Origin: Alloascoidea africana
Lineage: Eukaryota; Ascomycota; Alloascoideomycetes; Alloascoideales; Alloascoideaceae
Reading direction: 5' to 3'
DNA length: 64,000 bases
Assembly (NCBI GenBank): GCA_030581615.1
Contig: JAKTTT010000013.1
Location: forward strand, 372,001 to 436,000
Shown here: positions 10,217-20,114 of the stretch, one piece after another
Position numbering within the stretch: the first letter of the stretch is position 1
Layout of the letters: the number at the start of each line of letters is the position of its first letter
Position numbers and translations under genes: made by a program
Notes under the pieces: model-generated
Told to the model about the DNA's origin: nothing
The model's database searches: none
What the model saw: only the letters and a program-made list of their open reading frames with translations

Positions 10217-10363
10217 GGTGCTGCGCTGCGCTGTCACTAACTTTACTGGGCGTCGCTCTCCATCTCCAAAAAACCCACTTCTTCCTCTCTCTCTTCCCTT
10301 TACATCCCAGACAAAAATAAAAAAAAAAAAGAAAATTAAAAAAGAAGAAAAAAAAAAGAAGGA

Positions 10364-12089
10364 ATGTTATACCCTAATCGGTTCAAGCGCCCTCTATCTC
10401 TCTTCGCTTGCTTTTGCAACGGTATGAATCAAATTCTAAATCTCCAGATCGTCTCATGAGCGTCCTTCTACTTTTTCATCCTATAGATCTTGCAGAAGTA
10501 CGAGCGCAAGCTCACGCTTCGCAACCATCCTATTTTCACTTTTATCATCTCTCCTCGAAACACAAAATAGACTAACTTTTCTTTTCTTTGCTTTGGTATT
10601 TTTTTTTTATTCAAGGTCTGATATGTGGCACCATGTACCTATATTCGGCGTATGGGCCCCAGCTTGCTGCCAAACTTGGGCTATCGACCACCGACAGTTC
10701 GACGCTCGCCATGATAGGGTCCATGGGAATGGCACTCGCGGGCCCGTTGGCAGGTCTGATCGTGGACAAAAAGGGCTTCCTCCTGCCGACCCTCATAGGC
10801 GGAGTTGGCATTTGTTTTGGATACTACGTGTTGAGACTGGTCTATATTGGGAGTATCCGCGGATCTTACTCTTTACTCGCGTTTTCTCTCATGATCATCG
10901 GAAGCGGTAGTACTCTGTCCTCTGCCGCAAGCATCAAATGTGCCGCTACCTGCTATCCTGAAAAAGTAAGCAAGAATGTATTGAACGAATGTGAAAAGGG
11001 CAGCGATGATAATTAACACTGGTACCCTCATCTAGCGAGGACTGGCCACCTCGATGCCCTTGGCGGCCTTTGGCCTCAGCGCCTCGTTCTACTCTTTCCT
11101 CGGCGCAATACTGGCCCCCGGAGATACAGCCGAATTTTTCAAGATCCTGGTGATTACGTCTTTTGTGGTGACTGCCATGTGTATGGTTCTGATTCGTGTC
11201 CCCTCGACCACTCATAGCACCTATATCCCGGCCGTTGGAACGGAGCACGACTGGGAAGTCGAGTTGCAAACGATAAGCCTATCTCCAACAATGCCCAGGC
11301 TCGAGACAGAAACAAAGATCCAAGGTGAGTAAATTTCACACACTTTTCTTTTCTTTTTTTTTCGTTTGACATTTCCACTAATTCTATCTATCTATCTATC
11401 TGCCAGCAGACACAGAGGAACTGGACGTGGCGCAAACGCTAAAACTGCGCATTTTCTGGTGCTACTTTCTGATAATGGGGATAATGACAGGACTGGGCCA
11501 AATGTACATTTACTCCTGTGGATACATTGTGACCGCACTATCGGCGAGTCAGAAGGACACCACGCAATTCGTCCCCGATACGGTCCAAAACACACAGAGC
11601 TACCATGTGGCCATAATCTCGATTCTGAGCTTTGTAGGAAGGATAGCCGGTGGAGGTCTCAGCGACCTGGTGGTAGAGTACAATTACAGTAGGAACTGGC
11701 TGCTGGTAATCCCCAGCAACTGTTTCCTCGTTGCGCAGATTCTTGGCAAATCGATCCAGAACCTCGCCCGCTTGCCAATTCTATCAACACTGGAAGGGTT
11801 TTCCTACGGCTTCACATGGGGATTATACCCTTCGCTCGTGAGTGACAGGTTCGGCATGAAGTCGTTCAGCCAGACGTGGGGGCTCATCGGGCTCTCGCCC
11901 ATCGGCTTTTCCTACCTGTTCAACACGCTCTTTGGCCGCGTGTTCGACTCCAACACCGCAGAGCAGCAGGACCACACCTTTGTCTGTCTGCTGGGCTCTG
12001 CCTGCTACGCCCAGGCCTTCCAGTACACGCTCGTCGCCTCTGCCGTTGCGGTCGTTCTCACAATTTATGTGCCTGCCCGACTGGTTTGA
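10364..12089 (+). CDS. Nodulin-like/monocarboxylate-type MFS transporter, four exons
   Basis: I model exons 10364-10421, 10616-10965, 11036-11324 and 11407-12089, giving 459 residues. Intron 1 has donor GTATGA and branch GACTAAC (10570-10576). Intron 2 has donor GTAAGC. Intron 3 has donor GTGAGT and branch-like CACTAAT. Phases agree, and joining exon 1 (MLYPNRFKRPLSLF) to exon 2 restores a continuous first helix ending GTMYLYSAYGPQLA, typical of the Nodulin-like/YMR155W group of MFS proteins. About 12 membrane segments are expected, with a cytosolic loop between the halves near residue 225. The substrate is unknown. The intron 3 acceptor is a CAGCAG tandem that could add or omit one alanine-type codon without changing the frame. 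Exon 1 is the least certain part. Confidence 0.85.
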
Positions 12090-12164
12090 GCGTGTGGGGT
12101 GCACGGGTGTCCTTACACACATACACACGAAGAAGGGCAGGGTAACCAGCACACAATCCGCGAC

Positions 12165-12171
12165 CGGGTAA
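12165..12171. promoter_or_regulatory. Reb1-like site (CGGGTAA)
   Basis: CGGGTAA is the reverse of the Reb1 core TTACCCG. It is in the intergenic region upstream of the RING gene, about 325 bases from its ATG. Confidence 0.45.
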
Positions 12172-12189
12172 CTGTAATATGAGTATTTT

Positions 12190-12195
12190 CACGTG
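12190..12195. promoter_or_regulatory. CACGTG E-box upstream of the RING gene
   Basis: A second intergenic CACGTG, in TTTCACGTGCCAC context. The factor is unknown; Cbf1 is the usual binder in yeasts. Confidence 0.35.
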
Positions 12196-12203
12196 CCACA
12201 CAT

Positions 12204-12275
12204 TTGCGCTTGCGCTTGCGTTTTTGTTTTCGTTTTCGTTTTCGCTTGCATTTTTGCTTGCTCTTGCGCTTGTTC
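12204..12275. repeat. Degenerate non-coding hexamer repeat (TTGCGC / TTTTCG)
   Basis: Hexamers of the form TTGCGC, TTTTCG and TTGCTC follow one another for about 70 bases in the promoter region of the RING gene. The strand is strongly biased (nearly adenine-free). Confidence 0.75.
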
Positions 12276-12496
12276 CAGCCAATCGGCGGCGAGTGCGCGC
12301 GCAAACGAGTCATTTTTGCTTTTTGCGCAAATGGGCGCTCGCGCTTTTTTCCGCAAGTGCATTCTCCTTTCACTTTCACTCCTTGTCTCTCTTCCTCCTC
12401 CTAAATAGTCCTCCACTGCCTCGACGGTCCAGCGTCTAGTCTAGCATTTAGCCATAGGAAAGCTTCGATCCGGGCTTCCAGTAATATCAGATCTTC

Positions 12497-15412
12497 ATGA
12501 GCACGATAACCGTCCGCTTCCAGGACCCCCATGGCAGAGACCACGACGACGAAAATGACCTGGAGCTGCTCAGCGTCCAGCCACTTGTGGCTCCCGAGCC
12601 CTCTGAATCGACTCAAATCCTCCCACAGCCACAACCACCACAACCACCAGCTGACCGTCTCAGACGAGGAACACGACACCCGAATTCCACAACCTCCTCT
12701 GCCCCAGCATCAGCTCCAACAACTACAATTTTGGCGCATATTCAGTCAACTTCAGACAGCGACAGGGCGAGCGCGAGTGCGAGTGCAAGTGCGAGTACCA
12801 ATGCCAACACCATCACCAGCGCTAGTACCGGTGCGAGACCACGACGACTCCTTCGCTCCCATACTCGGCGCCAGCCTCCAGCCGTGAGCGGGAGCGGGAG
12901 CGGGAGCGGGAGCGGGAGCCAATTACACGCCCAGCAAAGCACGTCTCCAGTTCGGGGGGACCGTGCGGAAAGTAGCCAGAATGCCGTTGCTACACGACCA
13001 GGTTTAAGCAGGAGCGCGAGATCGGCCAGCAACAATGAAACCAACTCCAACCGCGAAGACCAGGACGATATCGTGGTTATAGCAGAAAACACAGTCTCCA
13101 GTAATTCGGCAGAACGCGCTATCAACGAGTTCTTGAGAAGCATGACACATCCCCAGGAAGATGGACCTACACTTCCACCAGCTGCTGCTGCTTCTTCAGA
13201 ACATCCCCCAGAGCCGCAATCCCAAACACTACCTGCTCAAGTGTCTTCTGTCTCCACTGCTGCCTCATCCAGCTCCTCCTTTTTTGCTTCTGGAATGGCC
13301 GCTACTTCAAGTGTGCGTGCACAAATTGCTGCTTCACGCGCTGCTTCCTTGGCCGAAACCCAGAACCGTTCAATCTCCGGTTCCTCCCACGCTATCGGTA
13401 CAAATAGATCCCACTCTTCCTCCCCACAGATTGCTGCAACTACCCTGGAGAGAACTAGTGAACTGATTTCCCTTTTGAACCTCGAATTGATCCATTTGAG
13501 AGTCCAGGTAACCGTTCTATCCATGGAACAAGACGACACGATCCAAGAAATCGAGGCCGTGAAATCCCAACTCCGAACCCTTGTCAGAGACGAGTCTTTC
13601 GACCATCCCAGACTGCTTAGAAGTAGCGATACCACTAGAAGAGAGAGAATTCGTAATATCCAAGAAGCCGTGGATCATGACACAATAAACGATCTGGAAG
13701 AAAGACTGGCGGAGTTGGAGGACATTCGCGCAGAAACAGATGTTCGTCTCTTGCGTTTAGTTAGAAGAAACCGTGCAATTGTCGATTGGCTAGGAGATTT
13801 GCGACAACTTATTCAAGTCACAATGTCTAACGATTCCAACAATAACAATCAAAGTAGAGAGAGACGCGCAACACGATCCAACACAACAAATGCCACCGCT
13901 CCTTCCAGAACAATTGCAGAGGATATTAGACGGGGTCTTATGGAACGAAATATATATTTTGACGAGGATGCAGATGCCGAAGAAGATGAAGATGGTGAAC
14001 AAGGTCAAGATACTCACAACTTTGATTCGTATATTTCCTCAGATGAAGAGCCTTCGGACATAGATTATGCAGACGAAGACTACGACGATGAAGATTTTGA
14101 TGAAGAGGATGATTACGATCAGGAATATGATCTTGATCTTGATATCGATCTCGATCTGGAACCTTCGATTACTGGCAGTATGAGATCTGGGCGTCGCCCT
14201 CGTCGACTCCCAAGTACTCGCGATAGCGGATCCGAATCGGATCCTGACCACGAGCACGAATACGATTATGACAATTTTCTTTTACGCAGACAGTCAGAAA
14301 ATGATTCTTTATCATATCCTGTTTTTGACGCTTCTTATTTGGGCCGAAGAGTGGGGAGCGGATTTGATGATAACGTACAATCAGATTTGGCAGACATGCT
14401 TAGCGGAATTCATGAAGTCAGGTATCAACTGGTAAGAGACCGCGACTTACGTACAAAAAGAGTCCAACAATCCGTGGAAAAAATTAAAGACAAAATGGAA
14501 AAGAAACTGGGAACTGTGGGACCCGGATTTTCCTTATCCACTTGTAAAAACCCCCTTTGTGTCTTTTGTGGAGTTGAACTTGGGGTCGGATTACCAAAAC
14601 AAAAAACAGCTAGTATTGCTAACACAGTGGATAAAGATTCTCAGAACAGCCTGAGTGGCTCGTTGGATTCCCAAGAGACTACGCCTAGTCCGTTTTCAAG
14701 TTTCAATACACAACTAACTTCAGTTTGTGAAAAGGATGACGACTTATCAAAGGAAAATGATAAATCCAGACTTCCAGTACCTGTGGATCGTTTTCCTCCA
14801 AGTCTAGCTTTGGCAAAGCAAGCCTCGTTCCATTTTGAGGGTCATCGCATGATTACACAATCGCCACTAGGTCAGCTTGTACCGGCAAATTCTACCACTA
14901 CTACTGTGCTTACGGAACCGATTATCCCATTTCCATGGGAAGCCACAAAGCAATATTCTGCAAATGATATTGCACTTTCAAAAAGAACTTTTTTCTCTTG
15001 TTGTGGCCACGTTTATTGTGGAAGATGTGTTAGGACAGTTCGAATGCAACGGGTTTTGCACAAAAAGTTAAAGAACTTGAGGGAATTGAAAGACGAAGCG
15101 TTCAAATTGAAACTGGTGAATGATAGTAAAGCTAAATCCCTATCAATATCTAGTTTGATCAATCCGCTCGTTGATAAAGAAGAGGTTTGTCAATTATCAC
15201 CGAGTAATACTAACTACGACCAGCAAGGGTTAAAAAGAAGAAAACTGAACAATAACGACAGCAAAGGTAAGCTAGAGAAGAAAATTAGAAACCTTGAAGC
15301 ACAGATCGAAAAAATAGGAGAACGTGATTATCGTGTTCCCTTGGGCTGTGTGGTCCCCGATTGCATTAGAGATTTGAATCAAGTTTCAGAGTTTCGGGAG
15401 ATTTATTGGTAA
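12497..15412 (+). CDS. Large acidic protein with split C-terminal RING-type zinc module
   Basis: A single exon encodes 971 residues. The N-terminal third is disordered and contains dipeptide repeats (SASASA, then GSGSGSGSGS near 132-140). A helical, possibly coiled-coil segment spans about 320-450. A strongly acidic stretch follows (about 480-555: DEDAD, DYDDEDFDEEDDYD). Zinc ligands are scattered: CKNPLCVFCG near 682, CCGHVYCGRCV near 834 and CVVPDC near 949. CGH-Y-C-C is the heart of a RING finger, so I read this as one RING whose first ligand pair is separated by about 150 residues and whose last pair by about 110. An E3 ubiquitin ligase role is an inference. I do not recognise a named S. 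cerevisiae orthologue. Confidence 0.8.
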   Translation: MSTITVRFQDPHGRDHDDENDLELLSVQPLVAPEPSESTQILPQPQPPQPPADRLRRGTRHPNSTTSSAPASAPTTTILAHIQSTSDSDRASASASASASTNANTITSASTGARPRRLLRSHTRRQPPAVSGSGSGSGSGSQLHAQQSTSPVRGDRAESSQNAVATRPGLSRSARSASNNETNSNREDQDDIVVIAENTVSSNSAERAINEFLRSMTHPQEDGPTLPPAAAASSEHPPEPQSQTLPAQVSSVSTAASSSSSFFASGMAATSSVRAQIAASRAASLAETQNRSISGSSHAIGTNRSHSSSPQIAATTLERTSELISLLNLELIHLRVQVTVLSMEQDDTIQEIEAVKSQLRTLVRDESFDHPRLLRSSDTTRRERIRNIQEAVDHDTINDLEERLAELEDIRAETDVRLLRLVRRNRAIVDWLGDLRQLIQVTMSNDSNNNNQSRERRATRSNTTNATAPSRTIAEDIRRGLMERNIYFDEDADAEEDEDGEQGQDTHNFDSYISSDEEPSDIDYADEDYDDEDFDEEDDYDQEYDLDLDIDLDLEPSITGSMRSGRRPRRLPSTRDSGSESDPDHEHEYDYDNFLLRRQSENDSLSYPVFDASYLGRRVGSGFDDNVQSDLADMLSGIHEVRYQLVRDRDLRTKRVQQSVEKIKDKMEKKLGTVGPGFSLSTCKNPLCVFCGVELGVGLPKQKTASIANTVDKDSQNSLSGSLDSQETTPSPFSSFNTQLTSVCEKDDDLSKENDKSRLPVPVDRFPPSLALAKQASFHFEGHRMITQSPLGQLVPANSTTTTVLTEPIIPFPWEATKQYSANDIALSKRTFFSCCGHVYCGRCVRTVRMQRVLHKKLKNLRELKDEAFKLKLVNDSKAKSLSISSLINPLVDKEEVCQLSPSNTNYDQQGLKRRKLNNNDSKGKLEKKIRNLEAQIEKIGERDYRVPLGCVVPDCIRDLNQVSEFREIYW

Positions 15413-16508
15413 CCCCATTTCTTCTTTTGTTCGATTGATCCGCACAAAAGAAATCCCAGTTATGACTTAGTGACTAATACACCATGTACAGTCTTCTACT
15501 TTTTATTCATGAAAAGATTGTGCTACTTTTGCTGGCCATTTTGCTTTGCGACTCTGTTCATTTTTTTGAACACAGTGCATTCTTTTATCGATTAAAGCTT
15601 TTTTTTTTGCACGCGTGCGTCATGGCACTCTATCAGGTTCTTTTGTGTTTGCATGTTGAATGTATCAAATTTAAGACCGGTCTGTGCACAGGACTTGAGC
15701 TGGAACTATTTTTATGGACCACTATTAAGTTTGTTTTTGTATCAGCATCCTTCTTTCCTGCTTCGGCAATAAAAGAAACAATTACAAACCTTTTTTTTAA
15801 ACAAGTCGGATGAATATGCATTTCTCTCTCTTTATTTATTTTTATTTGTTGCATATCGTTGGGAATATAAAGAATAGCAAAACAGGAAGCATTTTGATGA
15901 ATTATGGGAATAACTGTTTGAGGAACTATGCTTTATACTACTATCTTACAGTCTATATATCTTCTTTCTGCTTGTTTATTTTGTCTGTCAAGAAAGAGAT
16001 TTGGTGGCTCTATACTGTGTTGATGTTTGCCTTGTGGAGATTATCCATTGTTTTGCGCAATATGAAATTTATGAAGTTTGAATTACCATTTCTCTTTCGT
16101 TCTTTTTTACTATTATTGGTATTCATACCAGTTACTCCTTTGGGCCAAAAGTGTTATTAAGGATCTTGAATTTGTGATAACTTCCTTTTTTGTTTCAGTT
16201 GTGGTGATGTTTAGCTAGCCGCGGAAAGGATGTACTATTTTAATCTGAGTTAGGAACAATATCTGAATCTTTGAAGGCAAGAAGCAGCAGATTATCTGCT
16301 CTATATAGCTCAACTCACAAGAGTTCTAATACAAATTAAAAACGTTTATGTAGATCTAGACAACTTTTTGTTTGAGTAACTGGTATCGCGCGGTTACCCC
16401 GCCTTTCAAGAACAGGAGCATCGGCATCTTCATAATCATCATCGTCACCACCGACACAGCTAGATTGTGCCACACCCGATACCATAATCCACCAGAATCA
16501 CGGCCACA
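15413..16508. other. T-rich intergenic region upstream of VPS68
   Basis: Two plus-strand frames (15484-15813 and 15810-16160) are rich in Phe, Leu and Tyr only because the DNA is T-rich. They match no family and share no splice link. The sequence CGCGGTTACCCCGCC near 16389 could be a weak general-factor site. Confidence 0.5.
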
Positions 16509-17287
16509 ATGGAGGAGGAGCATCTATTCAGAATTCATCCTTTCAGTTGTATACATCTTCCATCATCAGCCTCTCTTCGGACTGCTGGAGTTTACTTATC
16601 TGGCGCTCTTGTACGTTCCGCTGTGTCTGCACACCAATAGTTTCCAGATCTCACGGAGCATTTCCGTATTTATTGGAGATTAATGATTCTCTTTTTGTCA
16701 AGTTTCGAATTTTAATCATTATGCTAACTTATTGGGAACAAAATGCTCCTGATCTGACCCAGAAACATGGGTTGGGAATCGAGCGTTTGTTGATCATTTC
16801 GTTGCCTTAGTATGCAATTGGATTTTGGAGCTTTATAGACGCCGCGGTGTTTTCGAAAACCGTTAATGGCTCTTTTGTGCATATCACGTTTGTGGATTGG
16901 ATCCCTGCTATATGTTCATCATTTGGGATGCTCGTGTAAGTGTATTTGAACTGGTCTCAACAGTAACATGGTCTAACAAGCTTTTCAAATAGTGTCAGCT
17001 CAATCGACAAGTCAAGACTGCTTAACGATAGCTTCACTTCTGGATCTTCAACCACATGGCAAGCACGCCTGATTCTGTTTTTTGGATTTTCACTCTTGGC
17101 TGGGGGTCTTGCAGGATCTGTGATTGTGCTTATTATGAAGTTTATCGTTAGAGATTTCACAAAGTTCCCTACACTGCTGATGGGATTGAACAATGTTATT
17201 TGCAATGCCTGTATCATGCTCAGTTGTATCATACTTTGGATCTCACAGAACTTGGAAGATGAATATTCTTATTCCTTGACACTTTAG
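16509..17287 (+). CDS. VPS68: Vacuolar sorting membrane protein Vps68, three exons
   Basis: Exons 16509-16610, 16811-16935 and 16993-17287 encode 173 residues. Introns have donors GTACGT and GTAAGT; intron 2 has branch TCTAAC just before the acceptor. The joined protein reads LFRIHPF near the start, then GVYLSGAL joined to YAIGFWSFIDA, VDWIP, SSIDKSRLL, and ends NLEDEYSYSLTL, a line-by-line match to my memory of yeast Vps68 (184 residues). Four membrane helices are expected. Vps68 works with Vps55 in late endosome to vacuole traffic. The start is the only ATG in exon 1 that gives the MEEEHLF leader. RPL25 follows 503 bases downstream on the same strand, an order shared with S. cerevisiae (YOL129W, YOL127W). 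Confidence 0.93.
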
Positions 17288-17611
17288 AATGTGCTGGAAA
17301 TGAGAGAGATAAAGCGACATAAGCACATGAGGCTTTCCTTTTTTTGTTCTGTTTCTTTTATTTGGTCCTGGATTTCCATCTTGTTGATTTTGCTGTTGCT
17401 AATTGATAAACAGCTTATCAATCTGAATATGAACAGATGAGACGATTTCTGTACTTGCCATTGCAAAGTGTGTCACTGGATACTATAGAATGAGATTGAG
17501 AGGTGCGTGTTAAATGAGATTATAAATAAAAACGAATACTGAGACTAGTTTCTGTCCGATATATATAATTTCTGTAAGAGGCTTCATTTTGTGAGTTCTG
17601 CATCTTAAAGA

Positions 17612-17619
17612 TAGGGTTT
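17612..17619. promoter_or_regulatory. Tbf1-like site (TAGGGTTT) upstream of RPL25
   Basis: TAGGGTTT resembles the telomere-repeat core bound by Tbf1, the factor that serves ribosomal protein promoters in Candida and many non-Saccharomyces yeasts. It sits 12 bases from a Cbf1-like site and about 170 bases from the RPL25 ATG. Confidence 0.5.
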
Positions 17620-17630
17620 GATTTTGTTTG

Positions 17631-17638
17631 CACGTGAT
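17631..17638. promoter_or_regulatory. Cbf1-like site (CACGTGAT) upstream of RPL25
   Basis: CACGTGAT lies 153 bases upstream of the RPL25 ATG and next to the Tbf1-like site. This pairing is the known architecture of ribosomal protein promoters in Candida albicans. Confidence 0.55.
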
Positions 17639-17790
17639 ATTGATTAGGGCAATCTTCATATAGTACACCCAAACATCATCAAATGAGCTTCCTAAATGGG
17701 TAATTGTCACAAGAGAAATTCTCGCAACCAACTTTCATGGAGATACTGAAAGCATAGCAGACCAGAACGACACACCAGGCAACAACAACA

Positions 17791-18455
17791 ATGGCTCCAG
17801 CAAAGAGTATGTAGATAAAAGTGTTCGACACTACTTTTATTGCTTTTCGGCGACAGTTGCAGTGGCTAGAAGTAAGATAGAGAGGAGCACGGATCAGAGA
17901 CTTGGATACAGAGTTACAATGAGACCTTGTACCTTTCTCTCGGAACACGAGCTGTTGATCTGTCGCCTTCTCCATTTTTTCTGCCGGGGATCGAACAAAA
18001 CGTCTAGAACTGTTTTCTCTAACTGAAATTGATTAGCAAACAAGGCTCTTTCTGCCAAAAAGGCCGCCCTCAAGGGTGTACACTCCTCCAAGAAGCTGAA
18101 GGTCCGCACTTCCACAACTTTCCGACGACCCAAGACTCTGAGGCTTGCCCGTGATCCCAAATATGCCCGCAAGGCAGTCCCACATTACAATCGTCTGGAC
18201 GAGTTCAAGATTGTTGTTGAGCCATTAACTTCCGAGACTGCGATGAAAAAGGTTGAGGACTCCAACACACTGGTTTTCATCGTCAACATTAAAGCCAACA
18301 AGCATCAGATCAAGGCTGCTGTCAAGAAATTGTACGACGTTGAGGCTGCACAGGTGAACACTCTGATTAGACCTAATGGAACAAAGAAGGCTTACGTGAG
18401 GTTGACTGAGGACTACGATGCTTTGGATGTTGCAAACAAGATTGGATACATTTAA
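17791..18455 (+). CDS. RPL25: 60S ribosomal protein L25 (uL23), two exons
   Basis: Exon 1 is 17791-17806 (MAPAK plus one base) and exon 2 is 18037-18455, giving 144 residues against 142 in S. cerevisiae. The intron (230 bases) starts GTATGT and ends TCTAACTGAAATTGATTAG. The protein reads [47 protein letters not shown], and ends [14 protein letters not shown]. uL23 sits at the peptide exit tunnel and binds SRP, and the basic N-terminal arm is its import signal. Conserved leucines of the family are encoded by CTG here, which shows the standard reading of CUG. The intron carries an 8-base inverted repeat (17849-17856 with 17960-17967). Confidence 0.97.
17849..17967 (+). repeat. Inverted repeat inside the RPL25 intron (GGCGACAG / CTGTCGCC)
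   Basis: A perfect 8-base inverted repeat with about 103 bases between the arms lies between donor and branch point. A shorter GAGAG/CTCTC pair lies inside it. It may fold into a stem that shortens the donor-to-branch distance. Confidence 0.55.
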
Positions 18456-19475
18456 ATTCTTAAACAGAGTCATGGAGTCCTAATTCTATTTGCATCAAAG
18501 GCCAAAAAGTTATATAGATCAACTAAGAGGAGTGCATATCTCCAAAAAAAAGATAAAAAAACTGCCATGTTTAGAAATGACAGTTTTTTCGGATATGCTG
18601 GAACTATAATGTAGAATACCTTTTGTGTTTTGCTCAAACATTTAAAGAAAAAAACAACGACCCTAATACATTATCCTTGATATTTCAATTCCCGCCTGTA
18701 GTATTTGTTAGGAGTGTTTCGTACTGTTATTAACCGTTTTTGTGTAGCCGCTTACATTTGCTTATCACTTCTATCAACTGTACCTGACGAATTTATAGTA
18801 TGACTATTTGGAAAGAGACAGTATGGTGAAGTGACACCCTTCAGGATAAACTATTTCAGGAAGAAATAGCAATAGAATAGATCGCGGGTAGGGCTTTTCT
18901 TAATCAAAAGTTGCAATCGAATAAAATGGCTATTTAGCAGAATTGTGTTTCAAAGCTCTACGATAAGAATGGATGGGGGTCAAAATTCTAGAAATGTCAA
19001 CGTGTTTCAAGGTGCTCCAGTTTTCATATTGACAAGGCAATAGAAATGATGGGTTTGAACTATTACTAATAAAATCATAGCGTTCATTGCACATTTGAAC
19101 ATTTTTGTTGCACTCAACTGTTCCTGTTAGTTTGCAATCGCTTTGCCAGCGCGGCCATTTTCTTTAGTCGAGCAACTTGTTTGAGGGAACATCATAGCGG
19201 TTTTTGCTATGATGTTAAATTGAAGTCAAACAACGTATCGCCCTGTGTGCTAGGATCAAGAACAAAACTTGTAGGCGTCTGATCTTAATTCTTCAAGGCT
19301 CATTGAAACCAACCACGTAAGTTCGTAATTAGGATTCTCATTTATAGCTTTATGAAAAATTCGGGAGATGATTTAAAAGGACCCCGAATCCCTTTTAAAT
19401 ATCCAAACAGTAAAAACAAATCATCAACTTTATAGCTGGATCTATAATTTATTTCTTTTCTTTAACTGATCAAAA
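18456..19475. other. AT-rich intergenic region
   Basis: RPL25 3' flank and promoter of the secreted protein gene. I see no gene, tRNA or repeat. A TTTAAATAT element near 19394 could act as a TATA-like box. Confidence 0.5.
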
Positions 19476-20114
19476 ATGAAATCCATCATCATTACCTTTA
19501 CACTCACTTTGTTCCTTTCTGCTTCCCTGTCTCTTGCCTCACCGGAAAACGAAAACTCGCCCAGACATCGAGACGACAGACACAGAGTGCATGAGGGTTC
19601 CAGTTTATCTTCAACAAGCAGCGCCGTTCAAACAACAGTCTCTACTTTGTACACGTCTTCGAGCACCACACTTGTTGCTTCTGCTACACCTTCATCCAAT
19701 GTGACTTTTGCCGATTCTGGGGTTTCACAAAAAGATCTCTTGGATATAACATCACTGGCGTCAGAATGCGTTTCCAACGGGACGATTTCGGATTCTATGA
19801 GCACTTTTGTCACATCTTTAGTTAGCTCGATTTCTTCATCACTTACTTCTGGTTCCGGATCAAGCGTTTTTGCACAGCTGGTTTCAGATCTCAGCAGCGG
19901 GTTTGAATCTTTGTCATCTTCATCATCCATAAGTTCAAGTTTCTCCGGTCTGTTTTCGGATCTTGTTGATTTCATATCGTCTGGAGATCTAGATCTTGGC
20001 TCGGGTCTAGAAAATATTGGAGACGCACTTAAAGAGCTTCTTGATTTGGATGACATTGCAGACAATTTGGAGACTTTTGGACTCATTATCAAGTTGATTG
20101 CGCTTCTTGCTTGA
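19476..20114 (+). CDS. Small secreted serine-rich protein
   Basis: The 212-residue protein starts with a clear signal peptide (MKSIIITFTLTLFLSASLSLA). A short charged segment (about 24-40, ending HRDDRHRVHEG) is followed by Ser/Thr-rich sequence with Val and Leu at regular spacing, suggesting amphipathic helices (DLLDITSLASECV, FAQLVSDLSSGF). The tail is helical and hydrophobic (about 185-212, GLIIKLIALLA) but lacks a typical GPI cleavage site. There is a single cysteine. Function unknown; a wall-associated or secreted surface protein is likely. I recognise no family. Confidence 0.7.
   Translation: MKSIIITFTLTLFLSASLSLASPENENSPRHRDDRHRVHEGSSLSSTSSAVQTTVSTLYTSSSTTLVASATPSSNVTFADSGVSQKDLLDITSLASECVSNGTISDSMSTFVTSLVSSISSSLTSGSGSSVFAQLVSDLSSGFESLSSSSSISSSFSGLFSDLVDFISSGDLDLGSGLENIGDALKELLDLDDIADNLETFGLIIKLIALLA

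Larger units (their letters stand above)
9464..10363. other. GC-rich divergent intergenic region with minisatellites
   Basis: This 900-base region lies between MET30 and the divergent MFS gene. It is much more GC-rich than the AT-rich tracts elsewhere in the window and carries three short tandem repeats, listed separately. It ends in a pyrimidine-rich then A-rich leader just before the MFS start. Long frames on both strands here are side effects of the base composition. Confidence 0.6.
12090..12496. other. Intergenic: MFS 3' flank and RING-gene promoter
   Basis: Contains the Reb1-like site, the E-box and the hexamer repeat listed separately, then a CT-rich leader before the ATG at 12497. Confidence 0.6.
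17288..17790. other. Intergenic: VPS68 3' flank and RPL25 promoter
   Basis: Holds the paired Tbf1-like and Cbf1-like sites. No coding sequence was seen. Confidence 0.6.

Noticed and set aside
15484-16160. Two hydrophobic plus-strand frames upstream of VPS68
   Set aside because: Phe/Leu/Tyr content follows from T-rich DNA; no membrane-protein family recognised.
16372-16810. Frames of 103 and 87 codons overlapping VPS68 exon 1 and intron 1
   Set aside because: They read the first VPS68 exon and intron in the wrong frames; the Vps68 match is decisive.
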